DNA of 64,000 nucleotides from Serripes groenlandicus (lineage: Eukaryota; Mollusca; Bivalvia; Cardiida; Cardiidae), in the NCBI GenBank assembly GCA_031761405.1, contig JASEVX010000001.1, forward strand, positions 112,656,025 through 112,720,024, read 5' to 3'. A model generated the notes under the pieces. That model saw nothing but the letters and a program-made list of their open reading frames with translations. It searched no databases and was not told the origin of the DNA. The position numbers and the translations under genes are program-made. This document shows positions 31,162-43,052 of this stretch, in pieces. Each line of letters opens with the position of its first letter. The first letter of the stretch is position 1.

Positions 31162-31767
31162 CCAGTACTTTCAGTACTTTGATTTTTTCATAAAATCAAA
31201 ATTATGTCAATTTTTGTCAAACTTTTCTTTTCTTTTGTAGATTATCTAACTTTGTTAGAAGAGTCTGAAAATCTTATATTGGATGATTGGATTTACCATT
31301 TTATTTGATAGGATATTTTTTTTGCTCTTGGGTTAAACATGCAATTCATGAAAATTAATTCTTGATACTGATTTGAAAAATGTGAAAAAAGGAAACATTG
31401 TTGATTTTGAGCAATTATTATCTACAATGTATTCGGAACTGCTCTGCTTATAATGTATTTTGTTGCATACTTTATGTGAGAAACTGTTTTTATTGTCATA
31501 CCATGAAATTACAGATTATCAAAGCGCCGATGGCACAGTAGTGGCGATCGTGTAGAAAATCTTGCAAAGCAACAAGTAGCATCTCGGTGTAGGCCTTGCG
31601 ATTTTCAATAAATATAGGCATATATATGATAATGCTCTATCTCCAACTCAATTCGGCTACATTTTCAGCATTGATTGCTAATTGACGCTAAAACGTACAG
31701 ATTTGTCTAACTTGTCTTATCATCTAGACGCTTTCATGTATTGCAACAACTACAAAATAAAGCGTTT
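31162..31767. other. AT-rich stretch, nothing recognised
   Basis: One faint P-MITE centre-like segment near 31380-31440. No gene seen. Confidence 0.4.
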
Positions 31768-33303
31768 ATTAGTTGCCAGGCAGAAGCCCGCGACTTCTAT
31801 TTATAATAGGTTTTCGGAAATGACTTGGGAGGGGGGATTATTATTAGAAAGAAACACATTTAGATGTCTTGAACATATTACAATTGTGTTTGTTTAAACA
31901 CACTAAGTAATGACACATCTGAAATGAAATAAATATTGCGATGTTTTAGGTATTTTCAGTTTCTTTATTTTGACTCGCATTTATGTTTTTTTGTTTTATT
32001 TACGAAGACAAAACAGTCCCTATTAGCTAGACTGGTATACTTTATTTTACACTATATACTACATGTAATCAAAAGGCGATAACTACAAACCTTTACGTCG
32101 CACAGTCTAATTTATTTGTTTACATACGCGCGAATACCAACTGCGTAGATGAATCTCCTTTGTAGAGAGCCGCTCTTTACACTCACTTACAAATAGTAAA
32201 TCATAGGTGATTTAAAAGTTTATTTGGTTCGAAACAAATGAAGAACAAACCGAGATAAAACTGGTTTTAATAGAAAAATTACTTTGAACGAACACTCTCT
32301 GCCTATAAAGAGAGTTTCAAGAACGACACCTGCGAATAAGAAAGAATCGGGTCTGTCGTACAAAATTATTTCGTCCTTGAAAATTTTAAATGTGTCATTT
32401 AATTCCCTAAAGGCATATTGCTTCCGATCTACATTATGTTATGCATCATTGACACAAGGGCGCTCATTATAATATAATTTTAAAACATGAGTAGTTTGTT
32501 ATTTCCATTATAAAAAAGGAAGGAAAGAATTAAAATAAATTAACATGTTGTAGGGCTCAGTTTATGTTCGAAATTAAGTTTAAATTATACAACAATTTCA
32601 ATGAGATTTAACAGTTTAGTTGATATTATATTTCGAAGGTGGTCTAATTTATAAATATTGGACTACATTTCAACATTTGTTAAAGTATGATATAATTAGG
32701 ATGCCAAGCTAATATCATCATCGGGAGAAAAAGTTTGAGAAAAAGAGAAAACTCATGTCTTCAGCGATTTAACCCTTATCTCATTGTTTTAAAAGTTGAT
32801 TGCTGCAAAGGTGTCCACTGTTGACTTAAATAGAGGAAAGGTAAAATGACGTGCTATTGCATGCAAATCCTAAATTGTCTGTTTTGTGGTTTTATTGAAA
32901 AATAATAAAATTCAAATATTCTGACAAACATCTTGAAAAGTGTATGTGGAATTCATAAATCTTATAATTATTCCTTAATGAAAGCACTGTATACATACTA
33001 AGACTAATGATTGGCAAGATTACTCATTTCCATTACTGTTTATGATCAATAATTAGTTGGTTGTGTGTATGGTCAACCTACTTTGGAATGGAGATTGATC
33101 ATAAACAATGAAAGGCTTCAATTATCATTCACTTCGTTGACAAAACAATGCAAGTTATGATACATTTTCACTTGACCCCACCCCTGATGTTCCAATATGC
33201 CCCTCAGTTGATAACTGTTATTCAACTACTATAATGTTAGTGTTATGCATAACTGCACTATGGATATCCGGCGACATTGATGCGTTGCATCAACTTTCTC
33301 TTG
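31768..33303 (+). mobile_element. Helitron-like element H5, copy A
   Basis: The 5' end AGTTGCCAGGCAGAAGCCCG (arm GTTGCC/GTCGCCGG in other copies) is mirrored near the 3' end by CCGGCGAC. This is followed by the hairpin TTGATGC-GTT-GCATCAA and CTTTCTCTTGT. The first ~370 bp and last ~520 bp match copy B (44152-46050, inverted). A MITE present in B near 44222 is absent here. Small frames in it are not supported as genes. Confidence 0.75.
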
Positions 33304-35080
33304 TAATATTGAGATTTAAGAACAATAGATAACCATTCTCGCGAGCTATTTATAGAACCTTTTGGAATTTCCAGACGCCTAGTTATAAAAAGAAAGATAA
33401 TATAAATTTACAATAAATCTCAAATCTTAGTATCAATCTGGTACCTTATATATAAGTAGCAATGACATGATTATTATTAATCGTGTCTCTGCATCACTGA
33501 TGGAACTATATATTTGGCGGTTTAACGGATGTAGGTTAATTGGTTTGCAGTAAGGAGTGAAAAGTCAACAGGCTTCTCAAAACTGACTATGTAAACATTT
33601 TCGTTGTTGTTGTTTCTGTTAGCATTGTGGCGATTGTCAAACCAATCGCCACAATAAAACTGTAAATTGTCATTTATTGGTGAAGAGTTAATTAATGATT
33701 GCTGTTAGTCTTCATAGGTTAAAATGCTTGTGATGTTTACTTGAAACAATCAAAGCACTGAAAGAGCTGTCAGCAAGGGGCTTACTGCAGATAAAGGATG
33801 TCACTTGAACATAGATTAAATGATCGCAATAGCCTTTCAAGAGCACTTTGTTAAAAAGGTCAGAGTGCATCACCTTGCTTATGTGTTGTACTATAAAAAG
33901 GCAATTATCAGAAAAAATTGAAAACATTTATTTGTGAGCATTTTTTCATTAATTGCAATATTTTCAAAAGCAGTTTTCTGTCAAAATGTTTATGCATGTG
34001 GAAAATACATAAATTTAAAGAATAATATAAGCCTACACAGATTATTTTCCGTTCGCTCCGTTAGTCGGCATCTTTAACCATTAAGCTACAGGGACTTATA
34101 TTGTATTTAGGTCAGAAATAACTAATATATATATTTCACTTTACGCATGATCAAGTCATGAACTCATCAGTGGGCATAGAAATGCATTTGTATTTCTTAA
34201 TTTTGTTATTGCAATTATTTAATATATTAACAGCTTGTATCTTTGGGCTTCTTTGTGTAAGATAAGTTGTCACTTCAAATCCATATTCCAACTGATATGG
34301 CAACAGCTTACTGCTATTTTTGTTTGTTAGCTAAAGACTACTTTTTTTCAGGGGATTATGACAGAAACAAATCTACATTGTTGCAATGACTGTCTGCAGA
34401 ATTTGCTTACTATAGCAATTGGCTCTGATAAGCCCCATTGCTAAAAATGACAACATGAACTGTTGCTTGTCCGAAAAGATGATGACATTTAGACATTTTG
34501 CTCTGGTTGATGTCAACACAGACTAGAGTTTTGTGTCACCTGCCCTGACAGTGTAACACAAAGGGATAAATTCTCCACCGTCTGTCTGTCTGTCCATAAT
34601 GCATTCACATATTGACAGGCAACACATTGTGTTCCTTCAAAAACTCTTTTGGTTAATTTGAGCATGCTCATTTTCTTGAACCCCTTTGGTATTCTTGTTC
34701 ATTTTCTTATTGTTGTTTGGCTTAATAACATGATATAAATGGGTAAATGGAGTAGCAATATATTGTAATTTTATATTGAATAATTAAGGCTCAATGGAAT
34801 GATTTCAAATGGTGTCTGTGATAGTGACACAAGATTTGCATATCGTTAAAATTGTTTATTAATGTGAAATGATGAGTATGAATACATTTAGAAATCTGTC
34901 TCATTCATAAATTATACTGGGTGAGTTTACTTCATATTTTCAAACCCTTTGCTTTAAACTCTACCATTATTGTTTGTTTTGATGTGGATTAACGAAATGT
35001 ACATAAAGTACTCCTTAAACTGATTACCGGATGTGATATTGTTAGAATTGTTCTTATTTCAAAACATCTGAGGGGAACCA
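33304..35080. other. Long AT-rich stretch with one short hairpin
   Basis: Contains the perfect hairpin at 33624-33655, a decayed P-MITE near 33890-34010 (AAAACATTTATTTGTGAGC, ATATTTTCAAAAGC) and CTGTCTGTCTGTCC near 34578. No coding gene is visible; the 71-codon minus frame at 33712-33927 is unsupported. Confidence 0.4.
33624..33655. repeat. Compact perfect hairpin
   Basis: ATTGTGGCGATTG and CAATCGCCACAAT form a 13-bp stem around a 6-base loop. Function unknown. It is too short for a microRNA precursor. Confidence 0.7.
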
Positions 35081-35084
35081 TTTT

Positions 35085-35203
35085 CCTAGCCTAGTACTGG
35101 TTTGTTTACCCAGGGATCATGAATAAGTGAACTGTCTGTGTGATATAACTGAAATAATGTTGAAATTGGCGTAAAACCCAAATAAAACAAACCCAAACGT
35201 TGT
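35085..35203 (+). mobile_element. SINE, 3' part
   Basis: CCTAGCCTAGTACTGG, ACCCAGGGATCATGAATAAG, the V-type 3' domain (GATATAACTGAAATAATG, GGCGTAAAACCC) and an AATAAAACAAA tail. The tRNA head is missing, as in a 5'-truncated insertion. Confidence 0.75.
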
Positions 35204-35392
35204 CTGTTGCAGAGATTTCTAATAGTGTACATATCAGCAAAAACGTTCATTTGTCATGATTGATCCGAGCCTGTTAATCAGAATTTGTAAGCATTTGTAA
35301 AATGTGTAATATATCACAGATTCTTACCATTAAAAATTTCTTATAGGGATAACGTTAGATATGCAGTAAAATCTCCGCATAAGCTTACACCT

Positions 35393-35577
35393 CTATCCCT
35401 TTTCCATATGTACACATATGTTGACGCATCTGCAGTAGAGGACTTTTGCCACAATGTTTTCAACTCTATTCAATAGTTCTGCATTCATTTATAGAGTTTT
35501 TCCACATTTTCATCTGTTGGTACATGTTTTCAAAGTCATCAGTGCTTCAAAATTGTTGTATGCAGGGAAAGGACTTT
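35393..35577 (+). mobile_element. P-MITE lacking its centre
   Basis: CTAT before CCCTTTTCC and CTTT after GGGAAAGGA, a near-match of non-TTAA flanks. The segment from AACATTGTGAC through the central palindrome is deleted (GAGGACTTTTGCCACAATG). Confidence 0.75.
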
Positions 35578-35718
35578 ACGTATACAGTTTACTTTTTCCT
35601 TTATGATAAAATATATATCATAAATCCCAAATGGTTTAAGTCTATTGACACATTATCAACCCTGCCTGTCATCATGACATACTGACCTAAATAAATTCCA
35701 TCTTGAAATATTTCTTAC

Positions 35719-35927
35719 TTAACCCTTTCCCTCATACGACAATTCTGCAGCAGACGACTTTGAACATATTTTGTCAAAAAATAGAATATCTCTATAATTG
35801 AATGGAAAACCTATGCCTAAAATTGTCAAAAAGGAGAAATTGCTCGTTTTGAGCTATTACTTCTTTTGTCACTATATTTTCAAAAAGCTGTCTGCTGCAG
35901 AGGCGTCTATATGAAGGAAAGGGTTAA
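35719..35927 (-). mobile_element. P-MITE, short right subterminal deletion
   Basis: TTAA at both ends. It is missing CAGAAAGC before GTCTATATG. The centre GCTCGTTTTGAGC is followed by decay. Confidence 0.86.
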
Positions 35928-36129
35928 TCTCTGTTTACAAGACAGGAATTAATGCCTAGACCCAGACAGGGATTGTTTAACATTATTTTTCAACACAATT
36001 AGAACATGTGGATCTTTTTACCCTAAAACTTGGCCAAGCAGTCTTTCGCTATAAAAGCAGTTCAAATTGGCAGTTATTCTTGGAAGATTTTGTGCAGCTT
36101 TAAGTCAATTGATGACTGGTTGGGTAAAC

Positions 36130-36312
36130 ACAGAGGTCCAAATAAGGAGGGATATATACAACTCTTTTCCCCGCAATATCTCTTTTATTATCTAACCAAG
36201 CCCCATGTTGTGGGTAATCAAAAGATTAGTCTAAATGAGACGATTTATTTGAGTACCCACATCATATGGTGGTTAGAGGCTCAAATAAGACATCCCTTAT
36301 CTAGAGCTCTGC
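36130..36312. mobile_element. PB palindromic MITE
   Basis: Ends ACAGAGGTCCAAATAAGG and CCCTTATCTAGAGCTCTG. The centre is diverged (GTAATCAAAAGATTAGTC, GAGACGATTTATTTGAG). Flanks do not match clearly. Confidence 0.72.
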
Positions 36313-36415
36313 CCTAATTATTCAGACCATGCAGGAACCCCATTGAAAAAGGTATTTACTACATAAGGGTCATTAGGAATTACTTCAGGTAATTCAACAA
36401 ATGTTATTTGTATAA

Positions 36416-36629
36416 TTTACTAATTTCCCACAATCAACTAATCTGCAGCAGACGACTTTGAAAACATATAAGCAATTAAGATATGGAAAGTCTTATATGT
36501 AAGGTTTTTATCTTTTGTATTAAAGAGTCAAAAACATTGTGTCAAAATTGACAATTTGCTCATCTTGAGCAATTTCTCCTTTTGTCACAAAGTTTTAAAA
36601 AGTTGTCTGATGCGTCTGCAAAGGGTTAT
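36416..36629 (-). mobile_element. P-MITE, diverged
   Basis: TTTA before CTAATTTCCC and TTAT after GGG. CTGCAGCAGACGAC and the centre GCTCATCTTGAGC are intact. The right arm has lost its end-proximal ~20 bp. Confidence 0.72.
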
Positions 36630-37042
36630 ACAGCTGTAAACTTTCATCCTAATAATTTCTTAACATTTTTATATCTACAAGTCACACAATTTCAAGATTC
36701 TGCTAGTATGATCTAACACATGTTACGTAAAAAACACTATCAAATTTAAATTTTGAAAAATGATGTGCAATCAATTAATTTCTCTCATATATCTTGATAG
36801 GTTACATCTGTGAAAACTTGAAAGTGAAAATAATCAAAAACTCAATAAAAGTATTATTATTGTTATTGCATGGGTGCATCAGCACCAGTGCATATTGGTT
36901 GTGTTTAGAACTATCACTGGTGCAATGGGCTTGCACATGCGCCGTATTTTACCGTCAGCTCTTGGATATTTCCGTAGCAGTTTGTCACTAGACTGGTTCT
37001 TGTTCGAGTTTGCAACCAGTCTATTTTTATACGAGCAGTTTT
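36630..37042. other. AT-rich stretch, small GTGCATCAG palindrome
   Basis: GGGTGCATCAGCACCAGTGCA near 36870 resembles the start region of H7. Overlapping frames at 36794-37083 are unsupported. Confidence 0.4.
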
Positions 37043-37715
37043 TTAGCTCACCTATGCACGAAGTGCAAGGTGAGCTATTGTGATCACATTTTGTCTTTCG
37101 TGCGTCGTCAACATTCGCGCTTGTTAACAGGCTACAGGCTACATTTTGCATCCAATCTTCATGAAAGTTTGTCAGAACATTCATCTCCTTCAAATCTTGG
37201 ACAAGTTCGAAACTTGGCCATATGAGGTCAACAACTAGATCACTAGGTAAAATTGAAGGGAAATCTTGTTAACACTCTGTCTGGAGACCACATTTTCAAC
37301 TTGAGCATTCTGAAACTTTATCAGAATGTTTGTCTTGATGATATGCAAGTCGAGTTCGAACATGGGTCATGTCGGGTCAAAAAGTAGGTCACTAGGTCAA
37401 ATTGAAGGAAAATCTTGTTAACACTCAAGAGGCTGCAATTTTTGCTTCAGCAGTTTGAAATTTTGTCAGAATGTTTGTCTTAAAAAATTTCGGGCTCAAG
37501 ATCGATTATGGGTCATATTGGGTCAGAAACTAGGTCACAAGGCCAAACTGAAGGGAAATCTTGTTAACACTGTAGAAGCCGCATTCTTTGCTTCAGCAGC
37601 ATGAAATTTGTTCAGAATGTTGAACTGAATGATATCTAGGCCAAGTTAGAATATGGATCATGCCAAGGTATAATCTTGGGTAATCTTGTTAACACTCTAG
37701 AGGCCACATTTTGAA
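37043..37715 (+). mobile_element. Helitron-like H3, 5' part
   Basis: TTAGCTCACCTATGCACG folds with AAGTGCAAGGTGAGCT. About four tandem units with AATCTTGTTAACACTC follow. It breaks off in mid-unit and joins P-MITE interior sequence. The complete version is at 57929. Confidence 0.8.
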
Positions 37716-37915
37716 ATGAAAGTATAATTAATATATATAGAGTTGAAAGTGTTTTGACAAAAGGAGAAATTGCTTGTTTTGAGCAATTGGAAGTTTTAAA
37801 CATTTTGACAAAAGTAGAAATTTCTCTTGATGAGCAATTTCTTCTTTTACAGTATTTTCAAACCTATTCAATAATTAAATCTAGCAATCATAGAAATTTT
37901 CCACATTTTTTCAGA
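37716..37915. mobile_element. P-MITE interior fragments
   Basis: A '-' interior (GAAATGAAAGTATAATTAAT to GCTTGTTTTGAGCAATTGG) is followed by a '+' interior (CATTTTGACAAAAG, GAGCAATTTCTTC, AATTTTCCACATTTT). Neither has termini. Confidence 0.6.
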
Positions 37916-38440
37916 GAATTATGATAACCTTGTCGTCTGCGTCGCCACAAAACTTTAACCTTATCTCATAACTCAAAAGTTTTCAACATTTTCAAATGAA
38001 ATTTGGTACACATGTTCTTAGGAACATTTTTAGACAATGTCTATACCAAGTCACACAACTCTGGCTTCAATAAATACTCAGTAATGCCCCTTTTTCTACT
38101 TATAAAAAAGCAGATGAGCGTTGGCGTATTTTTAAAGTTGTTTTTGGTGCAGATTTGTTTCTGGTGGAAATTAAAGTACTCAGTGCTGAACACTATAACT
38201 GGGGATTCTATCAGCCCCTGTGATGGTTTGAATCTGGTGAGAGAATTAAGTGCAAAAAGGGATTCCAACCAATAAACACATAGCTGTGAATTATTGCAAT
38301 GATTTATATCTTATCGGTTTATGACCTTGGTATTTAATAGCCATAAAAGGAGGAATTGTAAAGTGCAACAGTCCATTTCTAATCTGATTTAATGACCCTG
38401 AATCATATTAACCCTTTCCCACCTGCAGACGCATAAACTC
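37916..38440. other. Stretch with a P-MITE left-end scrap
   Basis: 37940-38010 looks like the leader of a Helitron-like element (AACTCAAAAGTTTTCAACA, AAATTTGGTACACATG). TTAACCCTTTCCCACCTGC at 38409 is a P-MITE left end cut off after about 30 bp. No gene. Confidence 0.45.
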
Positions 38441-39833
38441 TCTCTTCAAATTTCAAATAATTTTGTAGGAATGTTCCTTGTGTGACCCTTTATTAGATTC
38501 CTTCAAGACATGTTGATTGGTTTAAAAACATTGCCACCAGCGTGCAGGGCTGTTTTTCCTTATTGCGCGGGTGCATCAGTCTGGGGACTATAGGTTTGGT
38601 CGATTCTGTCTGTCCCACCTAACCTTGTCCGGCCCGCATCTTAACCATGCATCATAGGATTTGAAAGAAACTTGGCACAAACGTTCACCATGATGAGACC
38701 CAGGCCTGTACCTCAAATGTCAAGGTCACACTTAGAGGATCAAAGGTCAAAAATGAGTACTATTTGATAGGACTACCTTGTCCGGCCCACATTTCAACCA
38801 TGCATCGTAGGATTTCAAAGAAACTTGGCACAAACATTCACCATGATGAGGCGGCGTGTCACGCACAAGACCAAGACCTGTACCTCAAATGTCAAGGTCA
38901 CACTTAGAGGTCAAAGGTCAAAATGAGTACTTTTTGATAGGACTGTACCTTGTCCGGCTTACATCTCAACCATGCATCATAGGATTGCCAAGTTACTTGG
39001 CACACATGTTCACCTCAAATGTCAAGGTCACACTAATAGGTCAAAGGTCAAAATGAGTACTGTTTGATAGGACTGTACATTGTCCGACCCACATCTCAAC
39101 CATGCATCATAGGATTTCCATGAAACTTGGCACAAACGTTCTCTATGATGAGGAAGCGTGTCACTCTCAAGACCCAGGCATGTACCTCAAATGTCAAGGT
39201 CACACTTAGAGGTCAAAATGAGTACTATTTGATAGGACTGTACCTTGTCCGACCCACATCTCAACCATGCATCATAGGATTTCCAAGTAACTAGGCACAC
39301 CTGTTCTCCATCATAAGGTGGCGTGTCGAGCACAAGACCCAGGCCTGTACCTCAAATGTCAAGGTCACACTTAGAGGTCAAAGGTCAAAATGAGAGCTGT
39401 TTGATAGGACTACCTTGTCCGGCCCACATCTCAACCATGCATCATAGGATTCCCAAGTTACTGGGCACATGTTCACCATGATGAGGTGACATGTGGCACA
39501 CAAGACCCAGGCTGTACCTCAAAGGTCAAGGTCACACTTTGAGGTCAAAGGTCGAAATGAGAAACCATGCATCACAGAATTCCTAAGTTTTCATGGTCAT
39601 CATGATGAGGTGACATGTTGCGCACAAGACACAGGCCTGTAACTGAAAGGTCCAGGTCACACTTACAGGTCAAAGGTCGAAATGAGAAATGTTTGATAGG
39701 ACTGTATCCAAAATGTATGCAGTGCATTGCTGTTTTTGTCAACAAATGCACATACAATACACAATGTGCTGTCCTCGTCTGGTAGGGGACTTTTGTATTG
39801 CTTGCAATACGACGTTAACTTGTTTATAGAGTT
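38441..39833 (+). mobile_element. Helitron-like H7 with ~150-bp tandem core
   Basis: A leader (38441-38650) contains GCGGGTGCATCAGTC and TTCTGTCTGTCCC. Six to seven tandem units follow, with ACCATGCATCATAGG and CTCAAATGTCAAGGTCACAC, AGAGGTCAAAGGTCA. The 3' end has the hairpin GTATTGC/GCAATAC and the terminus AACTTGT (39829-39833). Exact 5' start uncertain. Confidence 0.72.
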
Positions 39834-40036
39834 TTCGAAAAAAGTTTAACCTAGCAAAACCTTTAAATACTTGTTCTTCACAGTTCACAAAAGTTTCCTG
39901 GGGAGGTCCATCCAGATTCGCACCAGCAGGAGCTGGGCATAGTGATTTCCCTCGACACCTACCCCAATTGAGTAAATTAAATTTTGACCAGGCTATTTAG
40001 TCCCCTGACAACAATATCTCGAGATCTTTCAATCCT
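39834..40036. other. Unassigned stretch
   Basis: TTATAGAGTTTTCGAAAAAAG directly after H7 may be leftover P-MITE interior. The rest is not recognised. Confidence 0.35.
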
Positions 40037-40443
40037 TTAACCGTTTCCAACATATATGTAAATACATATTTTGATGAACTTACAGCAGATAAATTTTGAA
40101 AATGTTGTGACAAAAGGTGAAATCGCTTTACTTATTGTAACCTGTACCGGGTCCATCATTCAGTTAAGCATCAATGGGTTCACCAATCCAGGCACTTACC
40201 CTTGTGTAGGTTGTCTAACTTGGAGAACTCAGACTGTTAGTATAACCAACGTTGCTATAAAAGCCGGCTTCTACAACAAGTCTGTAGGTGTGGTATTTGC
40301 ACCTAAATTATCCTGTTCTTCTTACAATATTATGAGTGCAATGTTCTCGACTCTGGTCATTTATACATATTTTCCATACTTTTATCTAGATTTTTTTTTT
40401 AAAAGTTGTCTGCTGCAGATTTGTTGTATGTTGGAAAGGTGTA
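40037..40443 (+). mobile_element. P-MITE whose centre is replaced by ~200 bp of other DNA
   Basis: TTAACCGTTTCC to GGTGAAATCGCT is the left half. CTTCTTACAAT to TTGGAAAGG is the right half. Between about 40118 and 40318 lies non-MITE sequence with no stop codon in one frame, so a 133-codon frame spans the whole (40071-40472). The inserted part encodes a Cys-containing stretch (NGFTNPGTYPCVGC) that I do not recognise. Confidence 0.65.
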
Positions 40444-40813
40444 GAAGGCAGGTAGAAGATCACAATTTGTAGAAGAACAAGGTCAATAACTTTCCCCAAT
40501 GACACTTAGTCTTGTTAAGATAGATGTTCAAATTTATGGGTGTAATAATTTTTATACTGACTGACATTATTTGACAAGAACCTATTTGATCTTTCTTCAA
40601 GCTGTGTATATAATTTGCATAGATTGAGATCTTTGTATTGGAGTTGTGTCATCCATAAAGGTCCCTCAGTGTAGAAAAGGGGTAAAATAAATCAAGCCCC
40701 AAAATGATCAAACTAATTGCGATCATGTTCAGTCTATGTGGCCTAGTATATAAATAAGTTTTTTTTTATAACACAGAGAATGTCCTCAGAGTTATCTCTG
40801 TGCTAATTTAGTA
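40444..40813. other. AT-rich stretch, nothing recognised
   Basis: No family member or gene seen. Confidence 0.4.
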
Positions 40814-41041
40814 TTAACCTTTTCCCACCTGCAGACGCATTTTGATGCAATAGCTTGCAGACGATTTTTGAAAACATTGTGGCCAAATGTGAAATTGCTC
40901 ATGATGAGCAATTTCTCTTTTGGCCACAATGTTTTCAACTTTATTTTACATTTAAGCTATCTTTTATGGAGGTTTTTCAGATTTTTGTCACTGTTTACAA
41001 AGTTGTCTGCTGCAGATATGTTGTATGAGGGAAAGGGTTAA
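40814..41041 (+). mobile_element. P-MITE, full length
   Basis: TTAACCTTTTCCC on the left, GGGAAAGGGTTAA on the right. The centre GAAATTGCTCATGATGAGCA is perfect. The left subterminal motif is altered to ATAGCTTGCAGACGA. Confidence 0.88.
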
Positions 41042-41084
41042 AGGGATGCCTGATATGATGATTATAGTTATCTTCTTAAAAACA

Positions 41085-41172
41085 TTTAGGGAAAATGAGA
41101 CATTGTTCATCTTAAAAGTTGTCTGCTGGAAATGCATTAAAAGGTGTCTGTCTGTATTGGAATAAGGGTTAA
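41085..41172 (-). mobile_element. P-MITE right part, abutting the next copy
   Basis: GAGACATTGTTCATC, GTTGTCTGCTGGAAATGC and GGAATAAGGGTTAA. Its TTAA (41169-41172) is reused by the following element. Confidence 0.65.
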
Positions 41173-41392
41173 CCACCATCCCACATCAAACAAATCTGCA
41201 GCAGAGAACTTTGTAAACATCGAAGGAAAACTATGGCAAAACTCAATAAATATATAAAACTATTTTTATTGAATTATCAATATATTTGAAGAAAAAAAAT
41301 AATTGAAAAGGAGAAACTGCCTTACTTTTAGCAATGTCTCCTTTTTCCACAATGTAAACAAAATGCATCTACTGCAGGTGGGAAAGGGTTGA
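41169..41392 (-). mobile_element. P-MITE, full length, decayed termini
   Basis: TTAACCACCATCCCACATC on the left and GTGGGAAAGGG then TTGA on the right. The centre is AACTGCCTTACTTTTAGCAA, poorly paired. Confidence 0.72.
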
Positions 41393-41627
41393 AGAGTTAT
41401 GTCAACCATTTTTGTTTGTGTTGGTTCACTTTCTATAACGAAACATACAGGTAATGGTATAAAATGTTCACAACATATTTTATATGATAGGTGAAAGATT
41501 GTGGGATCTTTTTAAATGTTGGAATTCCTATTTCATCTTTAGACTGTTATGTGTTAGCTCCCAACCTCATTAGAATAATCCTATTCATCCTCCTTCACTT
41601 CAATCTAAACTGCTTATGAAATGTTCA

Positions 41628-41823
41628 TTTAACGTTTCGCATTTGCATCTGCAAACATTGATGTAATAGTAGAAAATTGCTTATAATGTGTATTTAATCT
41701 TTTGCCCCAATGTTTTTTAAGTCTATTTAATAATTATTCTTTCATTTCTATAGATTTTACATAATTCAGCCTAGCTGTTTTCAGTTGGCTGCTGAAAATG
41801 TGTTGTACATAGGAAAGCGTTAT
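41628..41823 (+). mobile_element. P-MITE, decayed
   Basis: CGCATTTGCATCTGCAAAC, AAATTGCTTATAATGTG, CTTTTGCCCCAATG and TACATAGGAAAGCG are recognisable. Confidence 0.5.
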
Positions 41824-42157
41824 GAGTACATTTCTTCAAATCCATTTGAGTTTTACAATGATATAGCCGAGATTTTGAGTTAGGGTACAAACGTTGTGAG
41901 AAAGGAGACAACTGTTGTTTCGATTCACCCATTCTCAACAATGTTTGAAACTTGTCTGCTGCATATCCTTTTACAGGACTAGTGTAAATATATATATATA
42001 TACTTCTGCCATCCAATGGGTATTTTATTAGTGAAAATTGTTACCTTTGTTGCCATTGGAGGCAGGTTGGCAGCATCCAGGCTTTGTCACTACTTGTATC
42101 ATATTTTGAAAGATTTATGGTTATGATATCTTATCCCCCTTGTTTGAGTCAACCTTA
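41824..42157. other. Stretch with a decayed P-MITE and a (TA)n run
   Basis: GTTGTGAGAAAGGAGAC and CTTGTCTGCTGCAT near 41895-41965 are P-MITE-like. A TATATATATATATA run lies at about 41988-42002. No gene. Confidence 0.4.
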
Positions 42158-42399
42158 TTAACCCTTTCCCTCATATGACAATTCCGCAGCATACGACTTT
42201 GAACATATTTTGTCAAAAAATAGAAAATCTCTTAATTGATATGGATAACGTTATAATGACTAAAAGTGGAAAACATTGTGGCAAAAGGAGAAATTGCTCG
42301 TTTTGATCAATTTCTTCTTTTGTCACCATGTTTTCAAAAAGCTGTCTGCTTCAGAGGCGTCTGTGAGTGAGAAAGCGTCTATTTGAGGGAAAGGGTACT
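42158..42399 (-). mobile_element. P-MITE, full length
   Basis: TTAACCCTTTCCC on the left; GGGAAAGGG then TACT on the right. A small insert TGTGAGTG lies before GAGAAAGCGTC. Confidence 0.85.
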
Positions 42400-42503
42400 C
42401 GTAACGGCGGTCTGTTTATGTTGTTGTTGCAATTATTGTCAAACACCAACATTAATCAGTTAAGAGGACAGCTTGCAGATTTCCTATTTTTCTGAAATTT
42501 GAA

Positions 42504-42723
42504 TTAACGTTTGTAACATACAACATTTAACATGCAGCAGACGACTTTGACAACGTGTATACAGAAGTATAGAATATCTCAAAAACTAAAAGGTTACTTG
42601 CGGAAAAGAGTTGAAAACATTGTGGCAAAAGGAGAAATTGCTCGTTTTCAAGGTTCACAAGGTTTTCAAAAAGTTGTCTGCTGTAGAGGCGTCAGAAAGA
42701 GTCTATATGAGGGAAAGGGTTAA
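42504..42723 (-). mobile_element. P-MITE with deleted right palindrome arm
   Basis: TTAACGTTTGTAACATAC on the left, GGGAAAGGGTTAA on the right. The centre jumps from GCTCGTTTTCAAGG to GGTTTTCAAAAAG. Confidence 0.78.
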
Positions 42724-42730
42724 AACGGAT

Positions 42731-42903
42731 TTAACTCTTGACAACATATGACAAATCTGCAGTAGAAATCCTCGAAAGTATATAGTTAAAAAATGTTAAA
42801 CCCTATAGATGAAAGTTAAAACTTTGAATAGATCATAATGTCTACTAAATGCCACATATTTTCAAAGGGGTATAGAAAGCATGTACATGTGGGAAAGTGT
42901 TAA
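42731..42903 (-). mobile_element. P-MITE, decayed and shortened
   Basis: TTAACTCTTGACAACATATG on the left, GGGAAAGTGTTAA on the right. The central palindrome is gone. The right terminus is the same GGGAAAGTGTTAA variant found in the 48183 minisatellite. Confidence 0.65.
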
Positions 42904-43052
42904 TAATGAGCAGGTAAGGGTTCGTTATTGAGGTTGAATTATAATGAAACATAATAGTGTCTACCATCAGACTGTATTAAAAATAAATTATGCAGACTCA
43001 TGCACTCATCCTTACCTTCAAATGACCACATTTCTTAAATTGCTATCAATAC

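Noticed and set aside
32769..32845. Very short P-MITE starting TTAACCCTTATC
   Set aside because: The same bases are part of the H5 homology block (matching 44850-44925), so it is H5 sequence that resembles a MITE end.
36794..37225. Cluster of overlapping 65-104 codon frames on both strands
   Set aside because: They include the H3 5' foldback and leader; shadow frames without motif or splice support.
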